The notes under the pieces: generated by a model
Databases searched by the model: none
Told to the model about the DNA's origin: nothing
What the model saw: the letters and a program-made list of their open reading frames with translations, nothing else
Translations under genes and position numbers: made by a program
Shown here: positions 1 to 8,017 of the stretch, one piece after another
Layout of the letters: each line of letters opens with the position of its first letter
How positions within the stretch are numbered: position 1 is the first letter of the stretch
DNA from: Pseudomonadota bacterium
GTDB taxonomy: Bacteria; Bdellovibrionota; Bacteriovoracia; Bacteriovoracales; Bacteriovoracaceae
Direction of reading: 5' to 3'
Assembly (NCBI GenBank): GCA_021299675.1
Contig: JAJTIF010000260.1
Location: 1-11,922, forward strand
Length of the DNA stretch: 11,922 nt

Positions 1-704
1 ACGCTCGCGAGTACAATCAGAAAACCCCAGGCCCCGATCCGGCGGATTACCGTTTGCTCGAGCCCCTGCCTAGCGCCTACCCATTTAACCGCAGTGAAAC
101 CCTGCGGGCAAACATGCGCCTATCTCTGGGAACACCCCTCACGCAAAACTATCCTTACCGCGAGAAAATCCAGGCCGACTCTTACGGCTACCAGTTTGAG
201 TTCAATGCCCAGATGACTCGCCGGGTACGCAAGGAGACGAACAACCGTCTCTATGCCGGAGGACTCTTCACCTTCCGAACGGTCAACTCCGACCTGACCC
301 TGGAGACCCGCCGCTCACGGGAGCAGTGGAACAAAATCGGCTTCGGGGGAGTGTTAACCTATGACCCCTATCGCACGGACCTTCATCGCATCACCCTGAG
401 CTGGGCTGCCATAATCAACCCTTTTCATCAGGTATCCATCTCTCAAACCGATCTTAATGAGGTGACGGAGATCCGAAATTTTCTGGCCTGGAACTTTTCT
501 TCCCGAGTGGGAGCTGAGTGGCAGTGGCTGCGGGTCACTGAAACCCTGGACCTGACAATGGGAGTCTATTCCGAGCTCGAATCCCCCTTAAATTTCAACT
601 CTAGCACCCCTTCAAATCGTCCTGAGTGGTGGAGCGGAGACCAGTTCAATTCAGCCATCAACTTCACCCTGGCAGGCTTCGTGGGCCTGCAATCATCCTA
701 CTAA
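1..704 (+). CDS. Probable outer-membrane beta-barrel protein, 3' part (5' end outside window)
   Basis: The frame is open from the left edge (first full codon at 3) to TAA at 702-704, giving about 233 residues with no convincing internal start, so the gene is truncated by the window. The protein is rich in alternating polar/hydrophobic stretches typical of transmembrane beta strands, for example RLYAGGLFTFRTV, KIGFGGVLTYDPY, RITLSWAAIINPF and INFTLAGFVGLQSSY, separated by short turns rich in D, N, P and S. There are no long hydrophobic helices and no cysteines in the visible part. This suggests an outer-membrane barrel; any signal peptide would lie upstream. I do not recognise the family and cannot name a substrate. 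Its GC-rich third positions match the other chromosomal genes here. The beta-barrel class is inference; the coding status is fairly secure. Confidence 0.7.
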   Translation, partial: AREYNQKTPGPDPADYRLLEPLPSAYPFNRSETLRANMRLSLGTPLTQNYPYREKIQADSYGYQFEFNAQMTRRVRKETNNRLYAGGLFTFRTVNSDLTLETRRSREQWNKIGFGGVLTYDPYRTDLHRITLSWAAIINPFHQVSISQTDLNEVTEIRNFLAWNFSSRVGAEWQWLRVTETLDLTMGVYSELESPLNFNSSTPSNRPEWWSGDQFNSAINFTLAGFVGLQSSY

Positions 705-723
705 AACGCTTCGTTATTTTTTT
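705..723 (+). terminator. Weak candidate terminator after the barrel gene
   Basis: AACG-CTT-CGTT forms only a 4-bp stem, but an A and then seven T follow it directly. The position right after the stop codon and before the next promoter suits a terminator. The stem is short, so this is tentative. Confidence 0.3.
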
Positions 724-743
724 CAGTCGCAAAAAAAAATGTC

Positions 744-770
744 TAAAGTTTCAACACTGCTCTTCGATAA
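744..770 (+). promoter_or_regulatory. Sigma-28 (FliA-type) promoter
   Basis: TAAAGTTT (744-751), an 11-nt spacer (752-762) and TTCGATAA (763-770). The known flagellar sigma-28 consensus is TAAAGTTT-N11-GCCGATAA. The -35 box is a perfect 8/8 match, the spacer is exact, and the -10 box matches 6/8. Transcription would begin near 776-778, giving a leader of about 44 nt before the ATG at 821. No equally good match was found elsewhere in the window. The site would place the two small genes downstream in the class 3 flagellar or motility regulon; that functional link is inference. Confidence 0.75.
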
Positions 771-820
771 GAGAAGTACAAGCGAACAGGATGTTCACTT
801 AATACTCAGGAGGAGAGCCC

Positions 821-1066
821 ATGAAAACAACAACCACAAACACCACAAAAAAATCACCAGCTAAAGACATCAGCAAAGACGTCTTGTTTCAGCGCATCGG
901 TAACACATGGTTTGTGTTCACTGAAAACAACGGTGAAATGGTTTACTCTGTGATGCCAGAAGGCATGGACCCCAAAACAACAAAGCTTGAACTCTATCAA
1001 ATCATTGAAGAGCACATGCAGCGCGTGGCCAATCATCAGTCACGTAGAACGGCAGAGGCTGTATAA
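821..1066 (+). CDS. Small hypothetical protein (81 aa) under a sigma-28-like promoter
   Basis: ATG at 821 has a very strong Shine-Dalgarno, AGGAGGAG at 808-815, with 5-nt spacing, so the start is well supported. The first 18 or so residues are a low-complexity T/N/K/S tail. The core then runs VLFQRIGNTWFVFTENNGE, MVYSVMPEGMDPKTTKLEL and YQIIEEHMQRVANH, which looks like a beta hairpin followed by an amphipathic helix. No signal peptide, membrane helix or cysteine is present, so it is probably a small cytoplasmic protein. I do not recognise the family. It is the first gene behind a near-consensus FliA promoter and lies upstream of flagellin, which hints at a role in motility. It is in the same reading frame as the next small gene, with TAA then one codon between them, so the two may be halves of one ancestral or read-through product. 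Confidence 0.75.
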   Translation: MKTTTTNTTKKSPAKDISKDVLFQRIGNTWFVFTENNGEMVYSVMPEGMDPKTTKLELYQIIEEHMQRVANHQSRRTAEAV

Positions 1067-1069
1067 TCC

Positions 1070-1249
1070 GTGTCAGCACTTAAGAAACCTGCGCACCGAT
1101 TCCAAAGTCTCTACGCAGAACCAACTCCTGAGAAGAAGGCTGTTGAATCTTTAATCGCAAAGATTCAACACCTTCTCGTGCAGGATCCTCAAATGCAAAA
1201 GAAAGCCGCTCGGGTCATCGAACTTTGGCTCAATAAGTCTAAAAAATAG
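1070..1249 (+). CDS. Small hypothetical protein (59 aa, GTG start)
   Basis: The GTG at 1070 follows the previous stop by 3 nt and opens a 59-codon frame ending in TAG at 1247-1249. The product begins MSALKKPAHRFQSLY and ends in ARVIELWLNKSKK. It is basic, without cysteine or a membrane segment, and appears mostly helical; residues 21-53 would form one or two amphipathic helices. Codon use looks coding. The Shine-Dalgarno is poor (AGAGG at 1053-1057, too far), so translation probably depends on coupling to the 81-aa gene. An alternative is that both are one gene interrupted by the TAA at 1064-1066, since they share a frame. A perfect 12-bp hairpin lies inside the gene (1141-1170). Function unknown. 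Confidence 0.55.
   Translation: MSALKKPAHRFQSLYAEPTPEKKAVESLIAKIQHLLVQDPQMQKKAARVIELWLNKSKK
1141..1170 (+). repeat. Perfect inverted repeat, 12-bp arms, 6-nt loop, inside the 59-aa gene
   Basis: TGTTGAATCTTT (1141-1152), loop AATCGC (1153-1158), AAAGATTCAACA (1159-1170). The arms are exactly complementary. No T-run follows, so it is not a simple intrinsic terminator. In RNA it would form a stable A/U-rich stem; in DNA it could be a dimeric protein operator. It lies in coding sequence, which makes a perfect 12-bp match less likely to be idle. Confidence 0.8.
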
Positions 1250-1262
1250 TCTAAGAATTTTT

Positions 1263-1291
1263 TTTTCACTCCCCTTCCTCTCTGCTAAGAT
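1263..1291 (+). promoter_or_regulatory. Candidate sigma-70 promoter for the aminotransferase gene
   Basis: TTTTCA (1263-1268), a 17-nt spacer and TAAGAT (1286-1291), with TG at 1283-1284 giving an extended -10. Each hexamer matches the consensus at 4 of 6 positions. The site starts 14 nt after the 59-aa gene stop and 35 nt before the ATG at 1326, a sensible location. Moderate to low certainty. Confidence 0.35.
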
Positions 1292-1325
1292 CATCCTCAC
1301 CAGAACCACACCTGTGAGGCCCCCT

Positions 1326-2438
1326 ATGAAAGTCCCCTTTATTGATATTCTTCGCTACGAGCCCCATTTTTATGAAACTGTATCCACCAAAGCCTGCGAG
1401 CTTTTAAAAAAAGGCCAGTTCGTCGGTGGGCCCAGCGTCGGTGAGTTCGAAGAAAGTTTAAAAAATTATACCCATACAAACTTCGCCATTGGCTGCGCCA
1501 ACGGAACAGACGCCATCCAAGTAGCGCTGCGAGCAGCGGGTGTGAACAAGAATGATAAGGTGATCATCCCCGACATGACTTTCTGGGCGACTTTCGAAGC
1601 CGTCGTGAATGTCGGCGCCACACCTTGCACCTTGGATGTTTCTCGTGAAACGCTCCATCTCACAGCACAGTCTGTGAAAGAAGGCATCGAAAAGTTTAAG
1701 CCTAAGGCTCTTCTCATGGTGCACCTCTATGGGTGGGCCTGTCCGGAGACGCTTGAGATCAGAAAACTCTGTGCCGACCATGGCGTGATTGTGATCGAAG
1801 ATTGCGCCCAAGCCATTGGAGTGAAAATCAAGGGTGAGTCACTACTCAAAAATGCTCACGTCGCGACCACCAGTTTTTATCCTGCAAAAGTTCTCGGTGC
1901 CAGTGGCGATGCCGGAGGCATTTTTACCAACTCTGAGACTGTTGCGAAGACCTCACGCATCTTGATTAATCATGGCCGCACCGATCACTACGAGCATGGA
2001 CTTGTGGGATGGAACTCACGACTGGGTGCCTACGAAGCCAGCTTCATGGTGGAAGCCCTTAAGCATCTTGATGCTCGACTCGAGTCTCGCCGTCACGTGT
2101 GTAGCCAGTACCGTGCAAAAATTAAAAACCCACTCTTAAAATTCATCACTCCAAGCGCAGATGTGTGGGAGAACGGATACCTTTCTGTCGCGACCATGGA
2201 GCCGAGCACTCGCCCAGCTTTCATCGAGTATCTCAAGAAGAATGATATTGGGTACGGCACAGTGTACCCAGGTGCGATGAGCGAACAGTCAGGAGCCAAA
2301 GAATTTATCGGTGGAAAAATTTCTCACGGGCACGCTGATTGGGTTGCAAAATCTGTCATCAATCTTCCATGCTTTGCGTATCAGACGCAGGCAGAGATTG
2401 ATTACGTGATTGAAAAAGTGAACGCGTACCACGCTTAA
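1326..2438 (+). CDS. DegT/DnrJ/EryC1/StrS-family PLP-dependent sugar aminotransferase
   Basis: This 370-residue protein has the full layout of the family, which transfers an amino group, usually from glutamate, to a keto-sugar nucleotide. Visible landmarks are the N-terminal MKVPFIDI start, FVGGPSVGEFE (32-42), the cofactor-phosphate motif CANGTDAIQVAL (57-68), the PLP ring contacts EDCAQAIG (158-165), the Schiff-base lysine K188 in SFYPAKVLGASGDAGG, and NSRL (230-233). The length is normal. It resembles the WbpE/WlbC branch in the CANGTDA motif, but the exact sugar cannot be read from sequence. After NSRL the usual D-x-x-Q-A-A is replaced by GAYEAS. The start is ATG 1326 with TGAGG at 1315-1319; an in-frame GTG at 1314 overlaps that ribosome binding site and is less likely. 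It lies just upstream of flagellin, so amino-sugar supply for flagellin or surface-glycan decoration is possible but unproven. Confidence 0.93.
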   Translation: MKVPFIDILRYEPHFYETVSTKACELLKKGQFVGGPSVGEFEESLKNYTHTNFAIGCANGTDAIQVALRAAGVNKNDKVIIPDMTFWATFEAVVNVGATPCTLDVSRETLHLTAQSVKEGIEKFKPKALLMVHLYGWACPETLEIRKLCADHGVIVIEDCAQAIGVKIKGESLLKNAHVATTSFYPAKVLGASGDAGGIFTNSETVAKTSRILINHGRTDHYEHGLVGWNSRLGAYEASFMVEALKHLDARLESRRHVCSQYRAKIKNPLLKFITPSADVWENGYLSVATMEPSTRPAFIEYLKKNDIGYGTVYPGAMSEQSGAKEFIGGKISHGHADWVAKSVINLPCFAYQTQAEIDYVIEKVNAYHA

Positions 2439-2465
2439 AAAATTATTATCAAGAACTATTCTTCA

Positions 2466-2492
2466 AAGGGAGAGCAAAAAAGTCTCTCCCTT
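2466..2492 (+). terminator. Candidate terminator hairpin after the aminotransferase gene
   Basis: AAGGGAGAG (2466-2474), a 9-nt A-rich loop and CTCTCCCTT (2484-2492) form a perfect 9-bp stem 27 nt after the stop codon. There is no T-run behind it, so it may act weakly, need Rho, or protect the mRNA 3' end. Confidence 0.5.
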
Positions 2493-2601
2493 CCACAACT
2501 TACAAATAGCCGACAATTTCACTCTGAATTATTCTGTGTTTTAACGGAAAAATTTTCCTCATGTTTCTCTGAAACAGCACCGAAATGCTTGGTCAACAAC
2601 G

Positions 2602-2624
2602 GCACTCATCATGGTGATGAGCGC
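2602..2624 (+). repeat. Hairpin in the flagellin leader
   Basis: CTCATCA (2605-2611), loop TGG and TGATGAG (2615-2621) pair perfectly. The stem can extend by GC/GC after one A-C mismatch. It sits about 90 nt before the flagellin start and is followed by an A-rich stretch. It could be a 5' UTR mRNA-stability element or an operator. Confidence 0.55.
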
Positions 2625-2678
2625 CTAAAAAACAAAAAAGGGCACGGAGCCCACGCGACCTGAACAATCGCGACCAGC

Positions 2679-2711
2679 AAGGAGGTTTGGATGATTTTAA
2701 CCGGAGGATAG
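2679..2711 (+). promoter_or_regulatory. Six-codon leader ORF (MILTGG) with its own strong RBS, just before flagellin
   Basis: AAGGAGG at 2679-2685, a perfect Shine-Dalgarno, precedes ATG 2691 by 5 nt. The frame reads M-I-L-T-G-G and stops at TAG 2709-2711, 4 nt before the flagellin ATG. The two glycine codons GGA GGA are themselves the flagellin Shine-Dalgarno. Ribosomes ending on the leader would therefore sit on the flagellin start region, which would allow translational coupling or ribosome handover. The reading is direct; the regulatory role is inference. Confidence 0.5.
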
Positions 2712-2715
2712 GAAT

Positions 2716-3546
2716 ATGGGTTTAAGAATTAATACGAACACGGCTTCTCTTGCAGCTCAAACAAGCTTGAAGAAAGTCACATCAGAAACAGAGAATACGT
2801 TTGCGAAACTCAGCTCTGGTTCACGAATCACCAAATCCGCAGATGATGCTGCAGGTATGGCGATCTCTGAAAAACTAAAAGCTGAAGTCCGCTCGATTAA
2901 ACAAGCGGACCGTAACGCAAACGACGGTATTAGTATGGTTCAGGTAGCGGAAGGTGGTTTGAACGAAACTCAAAACATCCTGACACGTTTGAGAGAATTG
3001 GCGATCCAAGCTTCTTCAGACACAGTTGGCGATGTGGAGCGTGGCTTTACGGATATGGAATACCAAAACCTGGTGCAGGAAATGGACCGTATCTCTAAAG
3101 TGACTGAGTTCAACGGCATCAAGCTCTTGGACGGCCAAGGTGGGAAACTAGATTTCCAGATCGGCACCAAAGGGGATAAGAACTCAGTTATCTCTTACGA
3201 GGCGGGTCAGGTAGATGCAACGATCGGATCTCTCAGCGTAGACGGGTTGAGTGTAAAATCGAAAGATGGAGCTCAATCAAGTCTTGCGAAAGTAGACCAA
3301 GCGATCGAGAAAGTATCAGGTCAACGTGCTTTCCTTGGTGCTCTACAGAACAGACTTGTGTCCACAAGCAGTAACTTGCAAGTGACTCAAGAGAACCTCT
3401 CAGCTGCTAACTCTCGTATCCGTGATACAGACTATGCAGAAGAGACAGCGAAACAGGCGAAGAACTCGATTCTCTCTGCCGCTGGGACCTCTGTTCTTGC
3501 TCAGGCTAATGCTACTGGTCAGAACGCTCTGCGCTTGATTGGTTAA
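2716..3546 (+). CDS. fliC: Flagellin, filament subunit
   Basis: Flagellin polymerises into the helical flagellar filament after export through the flagellar type III apparatus. The 276-residue product starts MGLRINTNTASLAAQTSLKK and has the classic N-terminal D0/D1 signatures SSGSRITKSADDAAGMAIS (about 34-52) and ANDGISMVQVAEGGLNE (about 76-92). The C-terminal half has SSNLQVTQENLSAANSRIRD-type sequence and ends SVLAQANATGQNALRLIG. The central variable D2/D3 domains are missing, so the protein is just the polymerising core; this size is usual for Bdellovibrio-type flagellins, which come as several paralogues. The start is ATG 2716 with GGAGGA at 2703-2708. It forms its own unit: a 277-nt leader before it and a strong terminator after it. 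Symbol by family; which paralogue it is cannot be told. Confidence 0.97.
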   Translation: MGLRINTNTASLAAQTSLKKVTSETENTFAKLSSGSRITKSADDAAGMAISEKLKAEVRSIKQADRNANDGISMVQVAEGGLNETQNILTRLRELAIQASSDTVGDVERGFTDMEYQNLVQEMDRISKVTEFNGIKLLDGQGGKLDFQIGTKGDKNSVISYEAGQVDATIGSLSVDGLSVKSKDGAQSSLAKVDQAIEKVSGQRAFLGALQNRLVSTSSNLQVTQENLSAANSRIRDTDYAEETAKQAKNSILSAAGTSVLAQANATGQNALRLIG

Positions 3547-3561
3547 TTCGTAGAAAAAACG

Positions 3562-3587
3562 GGCCTCCCTTCGGGGAGGCCTTTTTT
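3562..3587 (+). terminator. Strong Rho-independent terminator of flagellin
   Basis: GGCCTCCC (3562-3569), a TTCG loop closed by C-G, GGGAGGCC (3574-3581) and six T (3582-3587). The preceding A-tract (3554-3559) can pair with the T-run, so it could also work in reverse. It lies 15 nt after the flagellin stop. Confidence 0.95.
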
Positions 3588-3638
3588 ATTGGTAAGTATG
3601 TGGCCAAGCGCATTAGTTTCTGTTACTAAATCCCCCCT

Positions 3639-4352
3639 ATGAAAGACCCCAACAAATCCACCATGGCCGATAATTATATTTATCGCGAGGACTTCAAGTC
3701 CTATGACCACGACAACCCCTACCACGATAAACTCAAAGACTTTGACGGTTTCGTTCTGCGCGATGAAGAGGCCGAGGCTCACAAGGGTAAGTGGAGCGAG
3801 GTTTTTGGCAATGGCCAGCCTTTGAGTGTGGAGATCGGAACTGGGTACGGGGAATTCATGCTTGAGTGGTGTGAGAAAAATCCCTTTGATAACTTCGTAG
3901 GGCTTGACCACCGTTTTAAGCGCAGTTTTCACTTGGCAAAAAAGCTCTCCAAGATCACCAATAAAAACTTTCGCTACTTGCGCGGCAAAGGCGAAAGGCT
4001 CGAGTTCACTTTCGGCGAAGGTGAAGTGAAGAACATTTTTTATTTCTTCCCGGATCCCTGGCCCAAGAACCGTCATAATAAAAAACGCCTCTTTCAAAAA
4101 CCATTTTTAAATGCCGCCCACAAGGTGCTGCAAACCGGTGGCACTCTCTGGGTTAAAACCGATCACGATGGTTATTTCGAGTGGATGCTCAACGAATTGA
4201 AAGATGAAACAAGATTCGCCGTCAAACTTCAGACTCGCGATTTGCGTCATGAGTTTCCAGAGCATTTTCTCTCCCAGTTTACGACAAAGTTTGAGAAGAT
4301 ATTCCTCAGCCAGGGGACAAAAATCAAAGCCCTGGAATTAGTCAAAATTTAA
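3639..4352 (+). CDS. trmB: tRNA (guanine(46)-N(7))-methyltransferase
   Basis: TrmB uses S-adenosylmethionine to make m7G at position 46 in the variable loop of tRNAs. The 237-residue protein shows the SAM-binding motif VEIGTGYGEFML (64-75), the acidic ribose contact in VGLDHR (87-92), the hallmark FFPDPWPKNRHNKKRL (136-151), and the C-terminal TTKFEKIFLSQGTKIKALEL (215-234), so it looks complete and active. The length matches the E. coli enzyme. The start is taken as ATG 3639; it has no clear Shine-Dalgarno, and ATG 3663 (MADNYIY) is the alternative. An in-frame TAA at 3627 excludes anything further upstream. It begins 51 nt after the flagellin terminator and its stop overlaps the dnaG ribosome binding site, making it the first gene of a trmB-dnaG-rpoD unit. 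No convincing promoter was found in the short gap. Confidence 0.96.
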   Translation: MKDPNKSTMADNYIYREDFKSYDHDNPYHDKLKDFDGFVLRDEEAEAHKGKWSEVFGNGQPLSVEIGTGYGEFMLEWCEKNPFDNFVGLDHRFKRSFHLAKKLSKITNKNFRYLRGKGERLEFTFGEGEVKNIFYFFPDPWPKNRHNKKRLFQKPFLNAAHKVLQTGGTLWVKTDHDGYFEWMLNELKDETRFAVKLQTRDLRHEFPEHFLSQFTTKFEKIFLSQGTKIKALELVKI

Positions 4353-4360
4353 AGGAAGCT

Positions 4361-6250
4361 ATGTCTGGTCAGTTGCGTGAACTCATAAAAGAGGCACCCA
4401 TCTCCCAAATTATTGGTCATTTCATTCCCTTGAAACGCTCAGGGCGTGGACTCGTTGGTCTGTGTCCTTTCCACAACGACACCAAACCCTCGATGACGGT
4501 GAATGACCAGCGCGGCTTGTTCCGCTGCTGGGCCTGCAACACCGGTGGCGATGCGCTGAGCTTCGTCAAAGATTTCAAGAAAGTTGATTTCATCTCCGCC
4601 ATGAAATTGTGCGCAGATATTCTAGGCCTCTCTACGGAAGAGCTCAATCGCGAGCGCAAAAAGAATCCCAAACTCGAGCTGGCTTTCCGGGTGCTGAACT
4701 TCACCAACAAGGTTTTTAAGCACGTCGCCGATCAAAAGCCGATGCACTTTCAAAAATTCGTCGAGGCCCGGGGACTGAACGCGGAATCCATCCAAAATTT
4801 TCAGATCAGCTTCGCGCCCGGCAACAACATCATCACCAGCCAGCTCGAGAAGATCCCCGAAGATAAACGGGAAGAAGCGCGCAAGATGGCCCTCGAGCTC
4901 AGTCTCATCCGGCTGAATGAAAACCAAGGCCACACCTACGATTACTTCCGCGACCGCGTGGTCTTTCCGGTGCTGGATCACTCGGGCCAGGTGCGCGGCT
5001 TTCAGTGTCGGGCCGTGCTGCCCGATCAGAAACCAAAATTCCTCAACAGCTCCGACTCCTTTGTGTTCCACAAATCCAGCATTCTCTACGGCTTTCACAT
5101 CGCCAAAAATGCTATCCGCCAAAGTGAGCAAGTATTTTTAGTGGAAGGAAACATGGATGTGGTGATGATGCACCAGCATGGCTTCACTCAGACCGTCGGC
5201 ACCATGGGAATCGCGCTCAGTGAATCCTCTCTGCGTCTTCTGACGAATCTGACGAAAAATGTGATCTTAGCGATGGATAGTGACCCCGCCGGGATCAAAG
5301 CGATGACTCAGATTAATGCGAGTTTCATGGAGCATGGTGTGCTGCCTCGCTATCTCTCGTTTCATCCAGCCAAAGACCCCGATGAATTCTTGCAGACGCA
5401 AGGCCGCATGGCCCTTTTAGAGCGAGTCGAGAAAGCTCCGCGCTTCATCGATTGGTTTATTGAGCAAACGATTCCCACTCCCGTGCCGGAAGTGACGGAT
5501 AAAAAGCTTCAGGTTTTGAACCAGATTTTTGAACTTTTAGCTCCCCTGAAAGATTCTTTAGAAGCTACTGAGCGCGTCATTAGCAGTGCAAAACTTTTAA
5601 AACTTCGCTCTGATGAAACAAGTTTGATCGAGCAGTACAAGGCCAGTCTTTCAAAAAATGAAAGACCTGTGCGCGCTGCAGCCCCACAACCTGTGGCGCA
5701 AACGACTGAAAACAATGAAGAAGATTTCATCACTGAAAGCACGAGTCTGACTGATGCAAAAGACGAGCCAATTGTGCTGATCGATGTTCCTCCAATGCTA
5801 GCGATGGAGCGCAATGCTCTCAAAATTTTGATCACTCACCCAGAGACCTTAGTCAGTTCGCAACTCCATGAAATTCTTGCTTTTACGAGTCATCCTGAGG
5901 TAAAAGAATTGCTTGTCTGGCTGATCAAAATCTACCAAGAGATTGATGAGCAAGAGTATGTACCCATTCTTTCCGGTGAAGTATTCTCAGAAAGATATGG
6001 CCGTGAGTTGCAGAGTTTAGTGGCCGAGGCTTTGGATGACTATCAACCAGAGCCTTTAAATGAGAAGGTCATTGCACGTTTGCTGCAAGATTTGAAAGTG
6101 CGACTAATGGTAGAACAAAAGCGCCAGCGTCGCAAAGAACTCACGGAACGCCAGAAGCAATGTGATACGCAGGATGAGGTCATTTTTACGATGCAAGAAA
6201 TTACAAAGATTGACCGTGAACTGCAGGAATTAAAAAAGAATCCCGTATAA
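4361..6250 (+). CDS. dnaG: DNA primase
   Basis: DnaG makes RNA primers at the replication fork and docks on the DnaB helicase. The 629 residues show the CHC2 zinc domain C35-P-F-H38 and C56-W-A-C59, with GLCPFHNDTKPS typical of the family. The polymerase core contains RDRVVFPV (197-204), KFLNSSDSFVFHKSSILYG (226-244), the TOPRIM glutamate E262 in VEGNMDVV, the metal-binding pair D306/D308 in LAMDSDPAG, and KDPDEFL (338-344). A variable linker of about residues 435-465, rich in A, Q, E, T and D, leads to the C-terminal helicase-binding domain. It is longer than E. coli DnaG (581). One oddity is GFQCR at 213-217, where GFGGR is usual. The start ATG 4361 has AAAGGAAG at 4351-4358. It lies 8 nt after trmB and 21 nt before rpoD, so it is probably co-transcribed. 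The 3' third is visibly more AT-rich than the 5' half. Confidence 0.97.
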   Translation: MSGQLRELIKEAPISQIIGHFIPLKRSGRGLVGLCPFHNDTKPSMTVNDQRGLFRCWACNTGGDALSFVKDFKKVDFISAMKLCADILGLSTEELNRERKKNPKLELAFRVLNFTNKVFKHVADQKPMHFQKFVEARGLNAESIQNFQISFAPGNNIITSQLEKIPEDKREEARKMALELSLIRLNENQGHTYDYFRDRVVFPVLDHSGQVRGFQCRAVLPDQKPKFLNSSDSFVFHKSSILYGFHIAKNAIRQSEQVFLVEGNMDVVMMHQHGFTQTVGTMGIALSESSLRLLTNLTKNVILAMDSDPAGIKAMTQINASFMEHGVLPRYLSFHPAKDPDEFLQTQGRMALLERVEKAPRFIDWFIEQTIPTPVPEVTDKKLQVLNQIFELLAPLKDSLEATERVISSAKLLKLRSDETSLIEQYKASLSKNERPVRAAAPQPVAQTTENNEEDFITESTSLTDAKDEPIVLIDVPPMLAMERNALKILITHPETLVSSQLHEILAFTSHPEVKELLVWLIKIYQEIDEQEYVPILSGEVFSERYGRELQSLVAEALDDYQPEPLNEKVIARLLQDLKVRLMVEQKRQRRKELTERQKQCDTQDEVIFTMQEITKIDRELQELKKNPV

Positions 6251-6271
6251 AAGCTTGAGCGAGGAGTCCGC

Positions 6272-8011
<1,740 letters not shown>

Positions 8012-8017
8012 TATGAA

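Larger units (their letters stand above)
2439..2715 (+). promoter_or_regulatory. Flagellin upstream and leader region
   Basis: This 277-nt gap contains no substantial gene. It holds, in order: the hairpin at 2466-2492; a sigma-28-like -10 box GCCGACAA (2509-2516, 7/8) that lacks a matching -35 box; an odd palindrome GGAAAAATTTTCC (2546-2558); a weak sigma-28-like pair TCATGTTT (2559-2566) and ACCGAAAT (2579-2586) with a 12-nt spacer; a hairpin at 2602-2624; a small GGGC/GCCC hairpin at 2640-2652; a direct repeat CGCGACC (2654-2660 and 2669-2675); and the leader ORF at 2679-2711. No sigma-54 box passed inspection. The region surely drives flagellin, but I cannot choose the promoter with confidence. 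Confidence 0.5.

Noticed and set aside
791..802. Three-codon frame MFT in the leader of the 81-aa gene
   Set aside because: The only AGG is directly adjacent to its ATG, so it has no workable ribosome binding site, and it ends 18 nt before the real start.
2576..2590. Possible sigma-54 site before flagellin (GCAC...GC)
   Set aside because: The GG/GC spacing is one base short and the -24 box starts CA rather than TG, so it fails the strict spacing rule.
3666..3673. GCCGATAA, a perfect sigma-28 -10 box, in the start of trmB
   Set aside because: Nothing like TAAAGTTT lies 11 nt upstream (sequence there is CCCCAACA) and the site is inside the coding region.
3543..4097. 184-aa minus-strand open frame opposite trmB
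   Set aside because: It lies antisense to a clear trmB, lacks family features, and would run through the flagellin terminator. It is a shadow of biased codon use.
4622..5131. 169-aa minus-strand open frame opposite dnaG
   Set aside because: The opposite strand carries unmistakable DnaG motifs over the same span; no Shine-Dalgarno or recognisable domain.
6246..6251. TATAAA at the end of dnaG as an rpoD promoter
   Set aside because: No -35 hexamer occurs 16-18 nt upstream (the TTGACC nearby is about 30 nt away), so I did not list it.
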